DNA from: GCA-2733415 sp965178635
GTDB taxonomy: Bacteria; Bacteroidota; Bacteroidia; Flavobacteriales; Flavobacteriaceae
Direction: 5' to 3'
NCBI GenBank assembly: GCA_965178635.1
Contig: CBCXVT010000010.1
Coordinates: forward strand, 124,001-188,000
Length of the DNA stretch: 64,000 nt
Part shown: positions 45,197 through 53,481 of the stretch, in pieces
Position numbering within the stretch: position 1 is the stretch's first letter
How the letters are laid out: each line of letters opens with the position of its first letter
Position numbers and translations under genes: made by a program
Notes under the pieces: model-generated
What the model saw: only the letters and a program-made list of their open reading frames with translations
Databases searched by the model: none
What the model was told of the DNA's origin: nothing

Positions 45197-46702
45197 TTAA
45201 TTAGGAAAAACTATTGCCTGATATGCACCAATATCATAATTACCTGTAGTTCTTGTGGTATTTATAATATCTGGAAAACTAGGTGTTACTTCAAAGCCTG
45301 TATTATCAGCAGGTGATACTGTTTCTTCAATTTGAAATTCATTATTAAACTTGTTTAAAAAAACAGGATCTTGATTTATAATACTATTACTGTAATATGT
45401 TGGGTCACTAAAATTATAAAACGGATTGTTTCCGTACTGATTATTGAAATCATTGAAACGAATTAAACAGTTTTTAAAGTTAAAATCAAAATCACCATTA
45501 CTTTGTTGGTCAAATAATACTTCTAAGTATTCATTACCATAAATTATACAATTTGTAAAGTTGGCATATAAATGATCTGCAGTATTACCAAGCCAATCAC
45601 TTATGGCAAGTGTAGGAAAGGAGCGAGAACCACTATTCCAGTAATTTGTAAACGTACAATGTGTAAAATTATAAGTACCACCGTGGGTAATATTAATACT
45701 TGCTTGTCCGCAATTACTTATAACCACATTTTCACCTTCAATATTGCTATCTATAGCTAATAAACCATTTACCGAATGATTGTAGAGCTGTGTGTTTGTA
45801 AATGTGGTTGTTAAATTGCCATCACTAAAATCACTTCTAATACCAATTGTACCATTTTTAATAGTAACGTAATCAAACAGGTTATTTGTACTTCCTTCTT
45901 GTAGCCAAATGGTTCCCCATTGTCCTGGTATATTACTAAAAAGAGGTTCTAGTCGGTCTCCTTCAAAAACAATTTCGTTTTCTAAAGTTTCTTGATCACT
46001 ACTTAAATTACCATCAGCAATAATTGTTGCTCCATCACTAACAATTAATCCAGAATTTCTATGAAAATGTATTCTTGCTCCAGGGTTTATAGTTAGGGTT
46101 TGTCCTGTAGGGACTTTTGGGTAACCATAAATTACATAAGGTTTGGTGTTGGTCCAGTTTAATTGGGTTGATGTTAATTCAAAATCATTAAGTTCTCCTT
46201 CATTTAGGGTAGGAGGAAATCCTTCATTTAGGGTAGGAGGAAATATAAACTCAGCATCTTTAACTAAGGTAACCAGTTTAACATCTTGAAAATGTGCATT
46301 GGCATCAAAAATGATAGAGTCTTTGTATAAAAATTCTGTAGCTGTTGTTGAATAATCTATAATATCAACTGTAGTTTCCACAAATATAAACAGACTGTCC
46401 TCAGCTTTGATTTCTACATTTTCAAAATATTGTCCAGGTATACCATCTACCATAAGTCTAAAGTTTGAGTTGGCACCTCTACCTAATTCGATGGTAGGTA
46501 TATGTATATCGTCTGACCCTCGGTTGTAAACTTTTAAATTATAGGTACTTGAGCCAATATTGGTAAAAATGGTGTCTAAAAAAACAGTGTCTTTTGAGAA
46601 ACGTAAATCTCCTGAACTCGCAGTTGTGCTAAAGTCTTTGCGGCAAGCGCCAATACTAATTGCTAAAATAAGTGTAGAGATAAGTATAATAGTTTGTTTC
46701 AT
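45197..46702 (-). CDS. Beta-helix lipoprotein
   Basis: A 501-residue lipoprotein, signal peptide MKQTIILISTLILAISIGAC with lipobox Cys20. After an Ig-like N-terminal region (about 40-160), the body is a right-handed parallel beta-helix (GQTLTINPGARIHFHRNSG, LIVSDGATIIADG, then repeated NCIIYGNEYLEV-type rungs), ending SPADNTG and TGNYDIGAYQAI, as in choice-of-anchor Q proteins. It is probably outer-membrane or surface attached and may bind or cut polysaccharide, but no catalytic residues are evident. Residues about 153-169 carry an 8-residue perfect duplication (NEGFPPTL twice) from a 24-bp tandem repeat. Confidence 0.82.
   Translation of the reverse strand: MKQTIILISTLILAISIGACRKDFSTTASSGDLRFSKDTVFLDTIFTNIGSSTYNLKVYNRGSDDIHIPTIELGRGANSNFRLMVDGIPGQYFENVEIKAEDSLFIFVETTVDIIDYSTTATEFLYKDSIIFDANAHFQDVKLVTLVKDAEFIFPPTLNEGFPPTLNEGELNDFELTSTQLNWTNTKPYVIYGYPKVPTGQTLTINPGARIHFHRNSGLIVSDGATIIADGNLSSDQETLENEIVFEGDRLEPLFSNIPGQWGTIWLQEGSTNNLFDYVTIKNGTIGIRSDFSDGNLTTTFTNTQLYNHSVNGLLAIDSNIEGENVVISNCGQASINITHGGTYNFTHCTFTNYWNSGSRSFPTLAISDWLGNTADHLYANFTNCIIYGNEYLEVLFDQQSNGDFDFNFKNCLIRFNDFNNQYGNNPFYNFSDPTYYSNSIINQDPVFLNKFNNEFQIEETVSPADNTGFEVTPSFPDIINTTRTTGNYDIGAYQAIVFPN
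46197..46244 (-). repeat. 24-bp perfect tandem duplication
   Basis: Two exact adjacent copies (46197-46220 and 46221-46244) lie in frame inside the beta-helix lipoprotein gene and encode FPPTLNEG twice. The identity points to a very recent slippage event. Confidence 0.9.
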
Positions 46703-46789
46703 AGCGTGATTTACAGACTGATGTGTAAAAATAAGATTATTATAACTAAAACCTATAGTTTGAGTTTTTATTGTGTTTTAGAAGTTTAG

Positions 46790-47440
46790 TTACAACTTTT
46801 CTCCGAAAGCTAAATCGCCAGCGTCTCCTAATCCAGGTACAATATAAGCATGTGAATTTAAAGTGTTATCTACGGCACCAATCCAGAGTGATGTGTTTTT
46901 AGGTAAGTTTTTCACAACATTATCAACACCAGTTTGGCTTCCAATAACCGCTGCAATATGAATTTTAGTAGGAACACCACGTGATTTTAAAACCTCAAGA
47001 GCTGTTAATATAGATTCACCAGAAGCTAACATGGGGTCAGATAGTATAACTGTTTTTCCTTCAATACTAGGGCATGCCAAATAATCGGACTCTATACTGA
47101 AGCTATGGTCTTTTTTTGTTTTTCTAAAAGCCCCAATAAAACCATTTTCAGCTTTATCAAAATAATTTAAAAACCCTTGGTGAAATGGCAGACCTGCACG
47201 CATAATTGTAATTAATACGATATCATCTGTTGGAGAAGATAGAGTTGCAGTGCCTAAAGGAGTTGTAACATCAGATGTTTTATAATTGAGGGTTTTGCTA
47301 ATTTCATAGGCAATAACTTCCCCCATACGTTCTAAATTACGTCTAAAACGCATAGCATCTTTTTGTATAGAGACATCTCTAATTTCAGCTATGAATGTGT
47401 TAAAAATCGAGTTTTGATTACCTAGGTTTGTATAGTTCAT
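46790..47440 (-). CDS. upp: Uracil phosphoribosyltransferase
   Basis: A 216-residue UPRT that salvages uracil to UMP using PRPP. The PRPP-binding loop is TVILSDPMLASGESILTALEVL, IMRAGLPFHQG binds the pyrophosphate side, and the C-terminal PGLGDAGDLAFG is the uracil-binding motif that separates Upp from PyrR. Complete. It lies directly behind the glutaminyl cyclase gene (1 bp between them), which is probably a transcriptional rather than a functional link. Confidence 0.95.
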   Translation of the reverse strand: MNYTNLGNQNSIFNTFIAEIRDVSIQKDAMRFRRNLERMGEVIAYEISKTLNYKTSDVTTPLGTATLSSPTDDIVLITIMRAGLPFHQGFLNYFDKAENGFIGAFRKTKKDHSFSIESDYLACPSIEGKTVILSDPMLASGESILTALEVLKSRGVPTKIHIAAVIGSQTGVDNVVKNLPKNTSLWIGAVDNTLNSHAYIVPGLGDAGDLAFGEKL

Positions 47441-47441
47441 A

Positions 47442-48476
47442 TTAGTGAATCAATTTAATTTCAAATAATTTATCCCAGTTTTTACCAGTTACAAAAATGG
47501 TGTTAGTCTCAGGATTATAAGCTATCCCGTTTAAAACATTCAGGTTGGCATGCTGAGTTACCTTTTTACGTAATGAATTACAGTTTACAACTGCATCAAC
47601 CTCTCCATTAACAGGGTTGATTATAGCAATACCATTACGTTGGTATATATTAGCATAAATTCTACCGTCAATCCATTCCAATTCATTAACACTCTTTATT
47701 TTACTTGAGTTATTATAGATTTGAATGTAATCTTCCTCTTCAAGAGTTTCAGGATTTAACGTCCATATTTTTTCTGTTCCGTCAGATTTATACAATGTTT
47801 TTCCATCATTACAAATACCCCATCCTTCATGACTTTTCTTATATTTAAATGTTTTTGTTTTTGTAAAATTAACTGGATTGTAAACAAAGCCAATACGCGA
47901 CTCCCAAGTTAATTGGTATAAGTTGTCATTTAATATTGTTAAGCCCTCTCCGAAGTGTTTCGGGTCTAAATCAATTTTTTGTATAATATTACCCGTTTTA
48001 TAATCTACTTTTCTAAGCGATGATTTTCCGCGTTGCCCAGTACTTTCATACAACTCACCCTTATAAAACTCTAAACCTTGGGTGTAAGCATTAATATCAT
48101 GAGGGTACTCATTAATAATTTCAAAGTTTAATACTTTAGGTTTATGCTGTGCTAAAATTTCAATTTCTTTTTTTATAATAACAATGTCATTATTATAATT
48201 AAAAGTAGCTTTTAAAGTTTTTGTTCCTAACTTACCAGAATCAAAGGTGAATTTTGGAGATTCAATTTTTACGTCATCTATAAAGTAAGACATGTTGGTT
48301 ATTTCGAGATTTTTCTTGTTTAAAACAGAGAAATTAACAGTCTTACCAAAGCTATATTTGTCTTTTTTTGCATTAGTTTCAATAGAAAATAATTTATTTA
48401 CATCTTTTTCTTCTTCTGTGCAGGCTATAAACAAAACGCTTAAAAATATGATTGTTAATGTGTTAAGGGATTTCAT
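47442..48476 (-). CDS. Glutaminyl-peptide cyclotransferase (bacterial beta-propeller type), lipoprotein
   Basis: From the ATG at 48476 the protein starts MKSLNTLTIIFLSVLFIAC with a lipobox Cys19; the longer frame adds eight residues before the signal. An Ig-like segment (about 25-110) precedes a five-bladed propeller typical of plant/bacterial QC: YPHDINAYTQGLEFYKGELYESTGQ, then GLTILNDNLYQLTW, GWGICNDGKTLYKSDG and GIAYNPETNTIFVTGKNW. It cyclises N-terminal Gln to pyroglutamate. This is plausible for type IX secreted proteins, many of which begin with Gln after signal cleavage, as several here do. Confidence 0.9.
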   Translation of the reverse strand: MKSLNTLTIIFLSVLFIACTEEEKDVNKLFSIETNAKKDKYSFGKTVNFSVLNKKNLEITNMSYFIDDVKIESPKFTFDSGKLGTKTLKATFNYNNDIVIIKKEIEILAQHKPKVLNFEIINEYPHDINAYTQGLEFYKGELYESTGQRGKSSLRKVDYKTGNIIQKIDLDPKHFGEGLTILNDNLYQLTWESRIGFVYNPVNFTKTKTFKYKKSHEGWGICNDGKTLYKSDGTEKIWTLNPETLEEEDYIQIYNNSSKIKSVNELEWIDGRIYANIYQRNGIAIINPVNGEVDAVVNCNSLRKKVTQHANLNVLNGIAYNPETNTIFVTGKNWDKLFEIKLIH

Positions 48477-48531
48477 GCTAATAATTTGATTTTTTAGCAA
48501 GGTAAATCAATTAAATCAGATTAAAAAATGA

Positions 48532-48561
48532 TTGTGTACTATCAAAAAGGTTGTATATTTG
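48532..48561 (+). promoter_or_regulatory. SRP RNA promoter
   Basis: TTG (48532-48534), 19-bp spacer, TATATTTG (48554-48561). This is one of the best consensus Bacteroidota promoters in the window, predicting a start at about 48566-48568, the first base of the RNA stem. Confidence 0.7.
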
Positions 48562-48563
48562 CA

Positions 48564-48660
48564 TCGGCAAGTCCTACACAACTAGCTCCTGTTGAATCCT
48601 CCAGGGCGGGAACGCAGCAAAGGTAGATGGTTGAGCAGTGTGATGTAGGTCGCTTGCCAT
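48564..48660 (+). ncRNA. ffs: Signal recognition particle RNA, small bacterial type (4.5S)
   Basis: The ends pair GGCAAG (48566-48571) with CTTGCC (48653-48658), and CCTACA (48573-48578) with TGTAGG (48644-48649). At the apex is the conserved SRP core: TCCAGG, GGGAA, GCAGCAAAGG (48599-48623), the Ffh-binding asymmetric loops. Total length is about 97 nt, as expected for a bacterial SRP RNA without an Alu domain. It is followed directly by a short T-run (48660-48665). Confidence 0.92.
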
Positions 48661-48769
48661 TTTTTGTGCGCAAAAGTTAAACTTCACAATGCATCACAAT
48701 ATTTCTAATTTTATTTTCGGTTACTTCATTTCAAAAAATGTATTTTTACAGTGTTTTTTAAATATTTAA

Positions 48770-49111
48770 ATGACACTAATGACAAAAGTTGTATTGATTA
48801 CTGGCGGATCTTCAGGAATAGGGAAGTCTGTAGCACATTTTCTTACCGAAAAAGGTTTTATTGTTTACGGTACGAGTAGAAATCCTCAAAAAATTACTGA
48901 ACAATTGCCATTTAAATTAATCGCTTTAGATGTTTCCGATGCAACTACAATAGCATCTGCTGTTCAAACTATTATTAAAAAAGAAGGGCGTTTAGACGTC
49001 GTTATTAATAATGCTGGTGTTGGTATTACTGGACCAATAGAAGAAACACCAGATATAGAAATCAAAAAAGCATTTCAAACCAATGTATTTGGTCCTATTA
49101 GATGTTATTAA
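48770..49111 (+). CDS. Short-chain dehydrogenase/reductase, 5' part (frameshifted)
   Basis: The N-terminal half of an SDR oxidoreductase. The NAD(P) loop LITGGSSGIGKSVAH (about 8-22) and NNAGVGITGP motif (about 82-91) are visible. The frame ends prematurely after AFQTNVFGPIRCY; the continuation lies one base over in the next feature. A single extra base within CCTATTAGATG (about 49095-49105) accounts for the break; without it the protein would be about 270 residues. The second Met (48779) is an alternative start. Confidence 0.75.
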   Translation: MTLMTKVVLITGGSSGIGKSVAHFLTEKGFIVYGTSRNPQKITEQLPFKLIALDVSDATTIASAVQTIIKKEGRLDVVINNAGVGITGPIEETPDIEIKKAFQTNVFGPIRCY

Positions 49112-49586
49112 AGCAGTTTTACCACAGATGAGAAAACAAGGCAGTGGATTAATTATAAATGTTACTTCAATTGCTGGTTATATGGGCTTACCATACCGTG
49201 GAGTGTATTCTGCAACTAAAGGAACTTTGGAGTTATTGACGGAAGCATTACGAATGGAAATCAAAGATTTTAACATTCAAATGACTAATATCGCTCCGGG
49301 TGATTTTGCAACTAATATTGCTTCCGGACGTTACCATTCTCCGGTTTTAGAAAATTCACCATATAAAGTACCTTATGGAAATACGTTAGCTTTAATGAAT
49401 GAGCATGTAGATCATGGGAATGATCCGATTGAAATGGCAGAAGCTATCTACGGAATTATCAACACTAAAAAACCAAAAATACATTATAAGGTAGGGGCGT
49501 TTATGCAGAAGTTTTCTATTGTTTTAAAACGTATTTTGCCTGATACTGCTTACGAGAAATTATTATTAAATCATTATAAATTATAA
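49083..49586 (+). pseudogene. Short-chain dehydrogenase/reductase, 3' part in shifted frame
   Basis: This frame holds the rest of the SDR: DVIKAVLPQMRKQGSGLIIN, the catalytic Ser/Tyr-Lys segment (VTSIAGYMGLPYRGVYSATKG, with Ser and YxxxK) and a C-terminal substrate lid. The apparent ATG at 49083 is not a real start because the sequence before DVIKAV is a shadow of the upstream frame. The SDR catalytic triad is intact, so the gene would be functional if the one-base frameshift is an error. Confidence 0.7.
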
Positions 49587-49627
49587 GAATTCAATTAATT
49601 GAGTTACTAACTTAAAAAACTAAACCA

Positions 49628-50284
49628 ATGAAATTTTTTATTGATACAGCAAATTTAAATCAAATTAGAGAAGCGCAAGCTTTAGGTGTATTAGATGGTG
49701 TAACTACAAACCCATCATTAATGGCAAAAGAAGGGATTACTGGTACAAATAACATTTTAAAACACTATGTTAATATTTGTAATATTGTAGATGGTGATGT
49801 GAGTGCAGAAGTTATTTCAACAGATTTTGAAGGTATGGTCAGAGAAGGTGAAGCTTTAGCTGATTTACACGACCAGATTGTCGTGAAATTACCAATGATT
49901 AAAGACGGTATAAAAGCAGCAAAATATTTTAATGATAAAGGTATACGTACTAACGTGACTTTAGTATTTTCTGCCGGTCAAGCGTTATTAGCAGCAAAAG
50001 CAGGTGCAACTTATGTGTCGCCGTTTATTGGTCGCTTAGATGATATTTCAACAGATGGGTTAAACTTAATTGCTGAAATAAGACAAATTTATGACAACTA
50101 CGGTTTTGAAACACAAATACTAGCGGCCTCTGTGCGTCACACGATGCACGTGATTGATTGTGCTAAAATTGGAGCTGATGTCATGACAGGTCCTTTGAGT
50201 TCTATTGAAGGCTTATTAAAACATCCTTTAACAGACATTGGTTTGGCGAAATTTTTAGCAGATTATCAAAAAGGTAATAAGTAA
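49628..50284 (+). CDS. fsa: Fructose-6-phosphate aldolase / transaldolase (TalC-FSA subfamily)
   Basis: A 218-residue class I aldolase, the short transaldolase form. Motifs are MKFFIDTANLNQIREA, GVTTNPSLMAKEG and the Schiff-base Lys in HDQIVVKLPM (about residue 86), with VSPFIGRLDD later. Short members of this group are either transaldolases of the pentose phosphate pathway or fructose-6-phosphate aldolases; the sequence alone does not decide. A split transketolase lies at 55913-57727, which would be its partner in the non-oxidative pentose phosphate pathway. Confidence 0.88.
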   Translation: MKFFIDTANLNQIREAQALGVLDGVTTNPSLMAKEGITGTNNILKHYVNICNIVDGDVSAEVISTDFEGMVREGEALADLHDQIVVKLPMIKDGIKAAKYFNDKGIRTNVTLVFSAGQALLAAKAGATYVSPFIGRLDDISTDGLNLIAEIRQIYDNYGFETQILAASVRHTMHVIDCAKIGADVMTGPLSSIEGLLKHPLTDIGLAKFLADYQKGNK

Positions 50285-50361
50285 ATATTAACATAAAATA
50301 TTTTGATTTATCTAGATAAATGCTATATTGATATAAACTAATATTAAAAACAGATAATAAG

Positions 50362-50724
50362 ATGAAAAAATTAAGTTTAAGCTTAGCTTTAGTTGTTGCT
50401 TTGGGGGTTATTTCTTGTAGAGAAACAAAAAAAGAAACCGACAATGTAGAAGATAAAGTAGAAAACACTATAAATCAAGCTACTGAAGATGTTAAAGACG
50501 CAACAAATGAAGCTGCAGATAATGTAGAAGAAGCTGTTGATGATGCTGTTGAAAATGTGAAAGATGCAGCTGGTAATGTTGTAGATGATGTAAAAGACGC
50601 TGCTGGAGATGCTGAAGATAAAGCAAATGAGTTAATTGACGATGCTAAGGGTGCTGCAAAGGATACGGAAGATAAAGCAAACGAAGCGATTGATGATGTA
50701 AAAAGCGCTCTAAAGGGTGAATAA
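50362..50724 (+). CDS. Small LEA-like lipoprotein with repeated amphipathic helices
   Basis: A 120-residue protein with lipoprotein signal (MKKLSLSLALVVALGVISC, lipobox Cys19). The mature part is almost wholly Ala, Asp, Glu, Lys and Val arranged in repeats of about 11 residues (for example NVEEAVDDAVENVKDAAGNV, DAAGDAEDKANELIDDAKGA), predicting long amphipathic helices. This composition resembles LEA and YtxH-like stress proteins or apolipoprotein-like helices. No known active site. It is probably anchored in the inner or outer membrane facing the periplasm. Function is inferred only from composition. Confidence 0.75.
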   Translation: MKKLSLSLALVVALGVISCRETKKETDNVEDKVENTINQATEDVKDATNEAADNVEEAVDDAVENVKDAAGNVVDDVKDAAGDAEDKANELIDDAKGAAKDTEDKANEAIDDVKSALKGE

Positions 50725-50732
50725 TAAACATT

Positions 50733-50789
50733 AAGATTTCAGATAACAAAACAGCCGCAAATTGCGGCTGTTTTGTTATCTGAAATCTT
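50733..50789. terminator. 57-bp perfect inverted repeat with 28-bp arms, bidirectional terminator
   Basis: The arm 50733-50760 is exactly complementary to 50762-50789, with a single unpaired central base. The core (AACAGCCGCAA/TTGCGGCTGTT) looks like a normal terminator, but the pairing continues outward, and the right arm contains the last codons and stop of smpB. It serves the convergent lipoprotein and smpB genes. Confidence 0.85.
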
Positions 50790-51237
50790 TTTTAATTCTA
50801 TCTAAATCACGTTTGTTATCACGATCTTTCAATGTGTTTCGTTTGTCGTGTAGTTTTTTACCTTTACATAAAGCGATATGTAATTTAGCTAAACCTTTAT
50901 CATTTAAAAACAGGCGTAAAGGCACAATTGTTAATCCGCTGTTTTTAACTTCACGGTGTAACTTTTTCAATTCTTTTTTATTCAACAACAATTTACGTTC
51001 TCTACGCATTTGATGATTGAAATATGTAGCATGAGAATATTCATCAATATACATGTTGATGACAAATAACTCACCACGATCATTAAACTCACAAAAACTT
51101 TCAGTAATTGTTGCCTTTCCTTCACGTATTGATTTTATTTCTGTACCCACAAGCATGATACCGGCATCATAGGTATCTATGATTTCGTATTCAAAACGAG
51201 CTTTTTTATTCTGTATGTTAATTTTCTTCTGCTTCAT
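50776..51237 (-). CDS. smpB: SsrA-binding protein SmpB
   Basis: A 153-residue SmpB from MKQKKINIQNKKARFEYEI (the longer frame adds three residues). SmpB carries tmRNA to stalled ribosomes during trans-translation. Family motifs are DTYDAGIMLVGTEIKSIREG, FCEFNDRGELFVINMYI, RERKLLLNKKEL and the positively charged tail ALCKGKKLHDKRNTLKDRDNKR. Complete; the last codons sit inside the 28-bp inverted repeat terminator. The tmRNA gene is not in this window. Confidence 0.95.
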   Translation of the reverse strand: MKQKKINIQNKKARFEYEIIDTYDAGIMLVGTEIKSIREGKATITESFCEFNDRGELFVINMYIDEYSHATYFNHQMRRERKLLLNKKELKKLHREVKNSGLTIVPLRLFLNDKGLAKLHIALCKGKKLHDKRNTLKDRDNKRDLDRIKKDFR

Positions 51238-51282
51238 CAAGCACAAAAATAGAATTTGTTTGTGAGTAATTGCTATGCCTTT

Positions 51283-52176
51283 TTAATTTTTATCAAAAAG
51301 AAGATAAACTTTTTCGTTTGCTATAGCTACATAAGTCTGGTCACTATTCAAAAGTACAATTTGTTGCCTTTCTCTTGCGAAAGTTTTTAAAAGAGAAATA
51401 CCGTTTGTAGAATCAAACGCTTGTCCAAAATGTTCTTGAAATGTAGTGGGTGAGAAGGAAAACGTATTTGTTAATTTGAATTCTGGTATTTCTGACAGGT
51501 GATCCGCTGAAAACCAATCTGTTAAAGTGTCATTGCAATAGGTGTCTGAAAGTCCAATATCAACAATAACTACCGATGCTATTTTTGTTTTGTTTTCATT
51601 AAAATAAAATGCACGTTTTGGTGTTTGAAATGATATAATTATAGCATTTTTAAATATTATATCTTCAGGAATATTAGTAGTGTCACAATACATCCCACTT
51701 GGGGTGTCTACTGCAACTTTAATACTTTTTTGTAGATTCAAATAACTAATAACATCTTTATAAATACCATCAAGAGGTCTTGACAACCCTGAGCCAAATA
51801 CTGCGTCAATTATGATATCAGAATCTTTAAAGTTAAATGGCTTCAATATATCAATGTTATCAATTTGAATAACGTGAGAAACTTTCTTTAAATTTATAGC
51901 ACAATCTGCAGTTAAAGTATTATTCGGATTGATTAAAAATGGGTGTACTTGATATCCTTTCTGTTGTAATATTCTACAAATTGCAAATCCGTCGCCACCA
52001 TTATTTCCTGGGCCACAAAAAATATAAACACTGTGCTGAGTTGTATAATTACTGATAAACCAATTGACAAGAGCAATTGAAGCACGTTCCATTAATGCTA
52101 AAGAAGAGATGGGTTCGTGTGTAATTGTAAATGCATCCCAAGCTCTAATTTGACTCGAGGTGAATAATTTTTGCAT
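51283..52176 (-). CDS. nnr: NAD(P)H-hydrate epimerase with vestigial dehydratase domain
   Basis: From MQKLFTSSQIRAWD the N-terminal ~215 residues are a complete YjeF_N epimerase domain: VYIFCGPGNNGGDGFAICR, DIIIDAVFGSGLSRPLDG, VAVDTPSGMYCDT and SFQTPKRAFYF. It interconverts R and S forms of NAD(P)HX. The usual bifunctional Nnr continues with an ADP-dependent dehydratase of about 280 residues. Here only about 70 residues follow, and they resemble a middle segment of it (FSPTTFQEHFGQ like TPHPKEF..LFG, then LLKTFARERQQIVLL like the LKEFA..IVLKG strand). The nucleotide-binding start and the GSGDVL end are missing. I conclude that only epimerase activity remains. The longer start at 52263 is unlikely. 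Confidence 0.85.
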   Translation of the reverse strand: MQKLFTSSQIRAWDAFTITHEPISSLALMERASIALVNWFISNYTTQHSVYIFCGPGNNGGDGFAICRILQQKGYQVHPFLINPNNTLTADCAINLKKVSHVIQIDNIDILKPFNFKDSDIIIDAVFGSGLSRPLDGIYKDVISYLNLQKSIKVAVDTPSGMYCDTTNIPEDIIFKNAIIISFQTPKRAFYFNENKTKIASVVIVDIGLSDTYCNDTLTDWFSADHLSEIPEFKLTNTFSFSPTTFQEHFGQAFDSTNGISLLKTFARERQQIVLLNSDQTYVAIANEKVYLLFDKN

Positions 52177-52219
52177 AGCTTTACCATTAAAATAAAGGTC
52201 TATACAATTTAAGCAATTA

Positions 52220-52909
52220 TTAGTTCTTATAAAAAGGGATGAAATAACTAATTGAGTAACCAAATCCTACACCCCAATTAGAATCTTGGTAAGTTCTTCC
52301 GAAACCAGGAATGTATAAGTTGTCAAAACCATCTGGTTTGTTATTAACAACTAAGTTTTTTAATTGCACATTTACACCTAAGTATAAGTTATTAAAAACT
52401 TCAGCTTTAAGGCCAACAATTAATTCTATCCAATGAGAAGACGTTGTATCAAAATTCTGAGAGTCGGTTTGAAGTCCGGTTTCTTCCCAATAACCACCAC
52501 TAGAATTATAAATACTATAGCTATTTAGGGTATGTGAATATGAGCTAACACCATAGCGCAATCCTGTATAAATTGCATTCTCCATATCCAACCAATTTTC
52601 ATAAGCGTTATAATCAACACCAATATTGAAGTAACTACCTTTAGTGGTATAATTCACTTGTGTTTCGTCTATAGTTCTATTTTCATTTCCGAAAGCACCT
52701 GCAAGGTAGTAACGTTTTGCAAATTTATAATCTGCGTTAATTTCAAATGCTGTATAATCTTTTATGATTACAGATTTGGCTAATTTAGAAACGTCTGTAC
52801 CAACACGTAAACCAAAACGATGTGTTTTAACAGAATCTTTTTTTACATCTTCTTGTGCATTGATTGTAAAAGAACAAATGAGACTAATGATAAATATGTA
52901 CGTGCGCAT
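52220..52909 (-). CDS. Outer-envelope beta-rich protein (DUF6048-like)
   Basis: From MRTYIFIISLICSF the 229-residue protein has a signal peptide (about 1-18, ending NAQ). The rest is alternating strands with aromatic ends (FEINADYKFAKRYYLAGAFGN, GVGFGYSISYFIPFYKN), typical of an outer-membrane barrel of about 8-10 strands. I recognise it as a flavobacterial conserved pair with the upstream gene (DUF6452-DUF6048, from memory). Its start overlaps the end of that gene by 26 bp, so they are cotranscribed. Function unknown. Confidence 0.75.
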   Translation of the reverse strand: MRTYIFIISLICSFTINAQEDVKKDSVKTHRFGLRVGTDVSKLAKSVIIKDYTAFEINADYKFAKRYYLAGAFGNENRTIDETQVNYTTKGSYFNIGVDYNAYENWLDMENAIYTGLRYGVSSYSHTLNSYSIYNSSGGYWEETGLQTDSQNFDTTSSHWIELIVGLKAEVFNNLYLGVNVQLKNLVVNNKPDGFDNLYIPGFGRTYQDSNWGVGFGYSISYFIPFYKN

Positions 52910-53402
52910 TGTTTGAGTTTTCAATAGTATTATTTTCAACAGTCGAATTTAATATCCAGTTATCAGTATCGGTGGTAAAACCAAAATTTACATCTTCAAA
53001 CACATTTTTAAAACCGCAAGCCTTTGAAATATAGACTTGGTTATTTTCATAATTAATTGTGATATCATCTTCATTTCCAGTAGCAAAATCATCTGTATCA
53101 TCATCAGGCGTACCGTTATTGTTAACCTCATAATCTTTAATTAAAGTATATGAAGTATTGTTTTCTAAAATACGTAAAGGAATGGCAATTGAATCTCTTG
53201 TACTTTCAATACCATATGAAAGACTGTTGTTTTCTCCAACTATCAATAAATTTGTGACTGCTTTGGGCGCATCTGTATCAGCAATATCATAAAAGCGAAT
53301 AACCAATTGTGCGGTATCGGCATTTGCATCTGTACAAATATCATCTTTTTCACAGCCGATAATTACTGCTAAGAATGTGACAATAAAAAGTAGTTTTTTC
53401 AT
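52884..53402 (-). CDS. Lipoprotein (DUF6452-like)
   Basis: Signal and lipobox MKKLLFIVTFLAVIIGC (Cys17), then a 155-residue beta-sandwich-like domain. It has one long Asp/Thr-rich insert (NNNGTPDDDTDDFATGNEDD) and a conserved second Cys in ISKACGFKN. It is followed by the barrel protein above with overlapping frames; this two-gene unit is conserved in Flavobacteriia in my memory. The lipoprotein probably attaches to the outer membrane alongside the barrel. Confidence 0.75.
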   Translation of the reverse strand: MKKLLFIVTFLAVIIGCEKDDICTDANADTAQLVIRFYDIADTDAPKAVTNLLIVGENNSLSYGIESTRDSIAIPLRILENNTSYTLIKDYEVNNNGTPDDDTDDFATGNEDDITINYENNQVYISKACGFKNVFEDVNFGFTTDTDNWILNSTVENNTIENSNNAHVHIYH

Positions 53403-53481
53403 AAATTGATTTTGAATAGCAACAAAAATAGCAGTATTTTAATGTATTAGCTTAAAAAAGTTATTAAAGTTTCTCTAAAAA

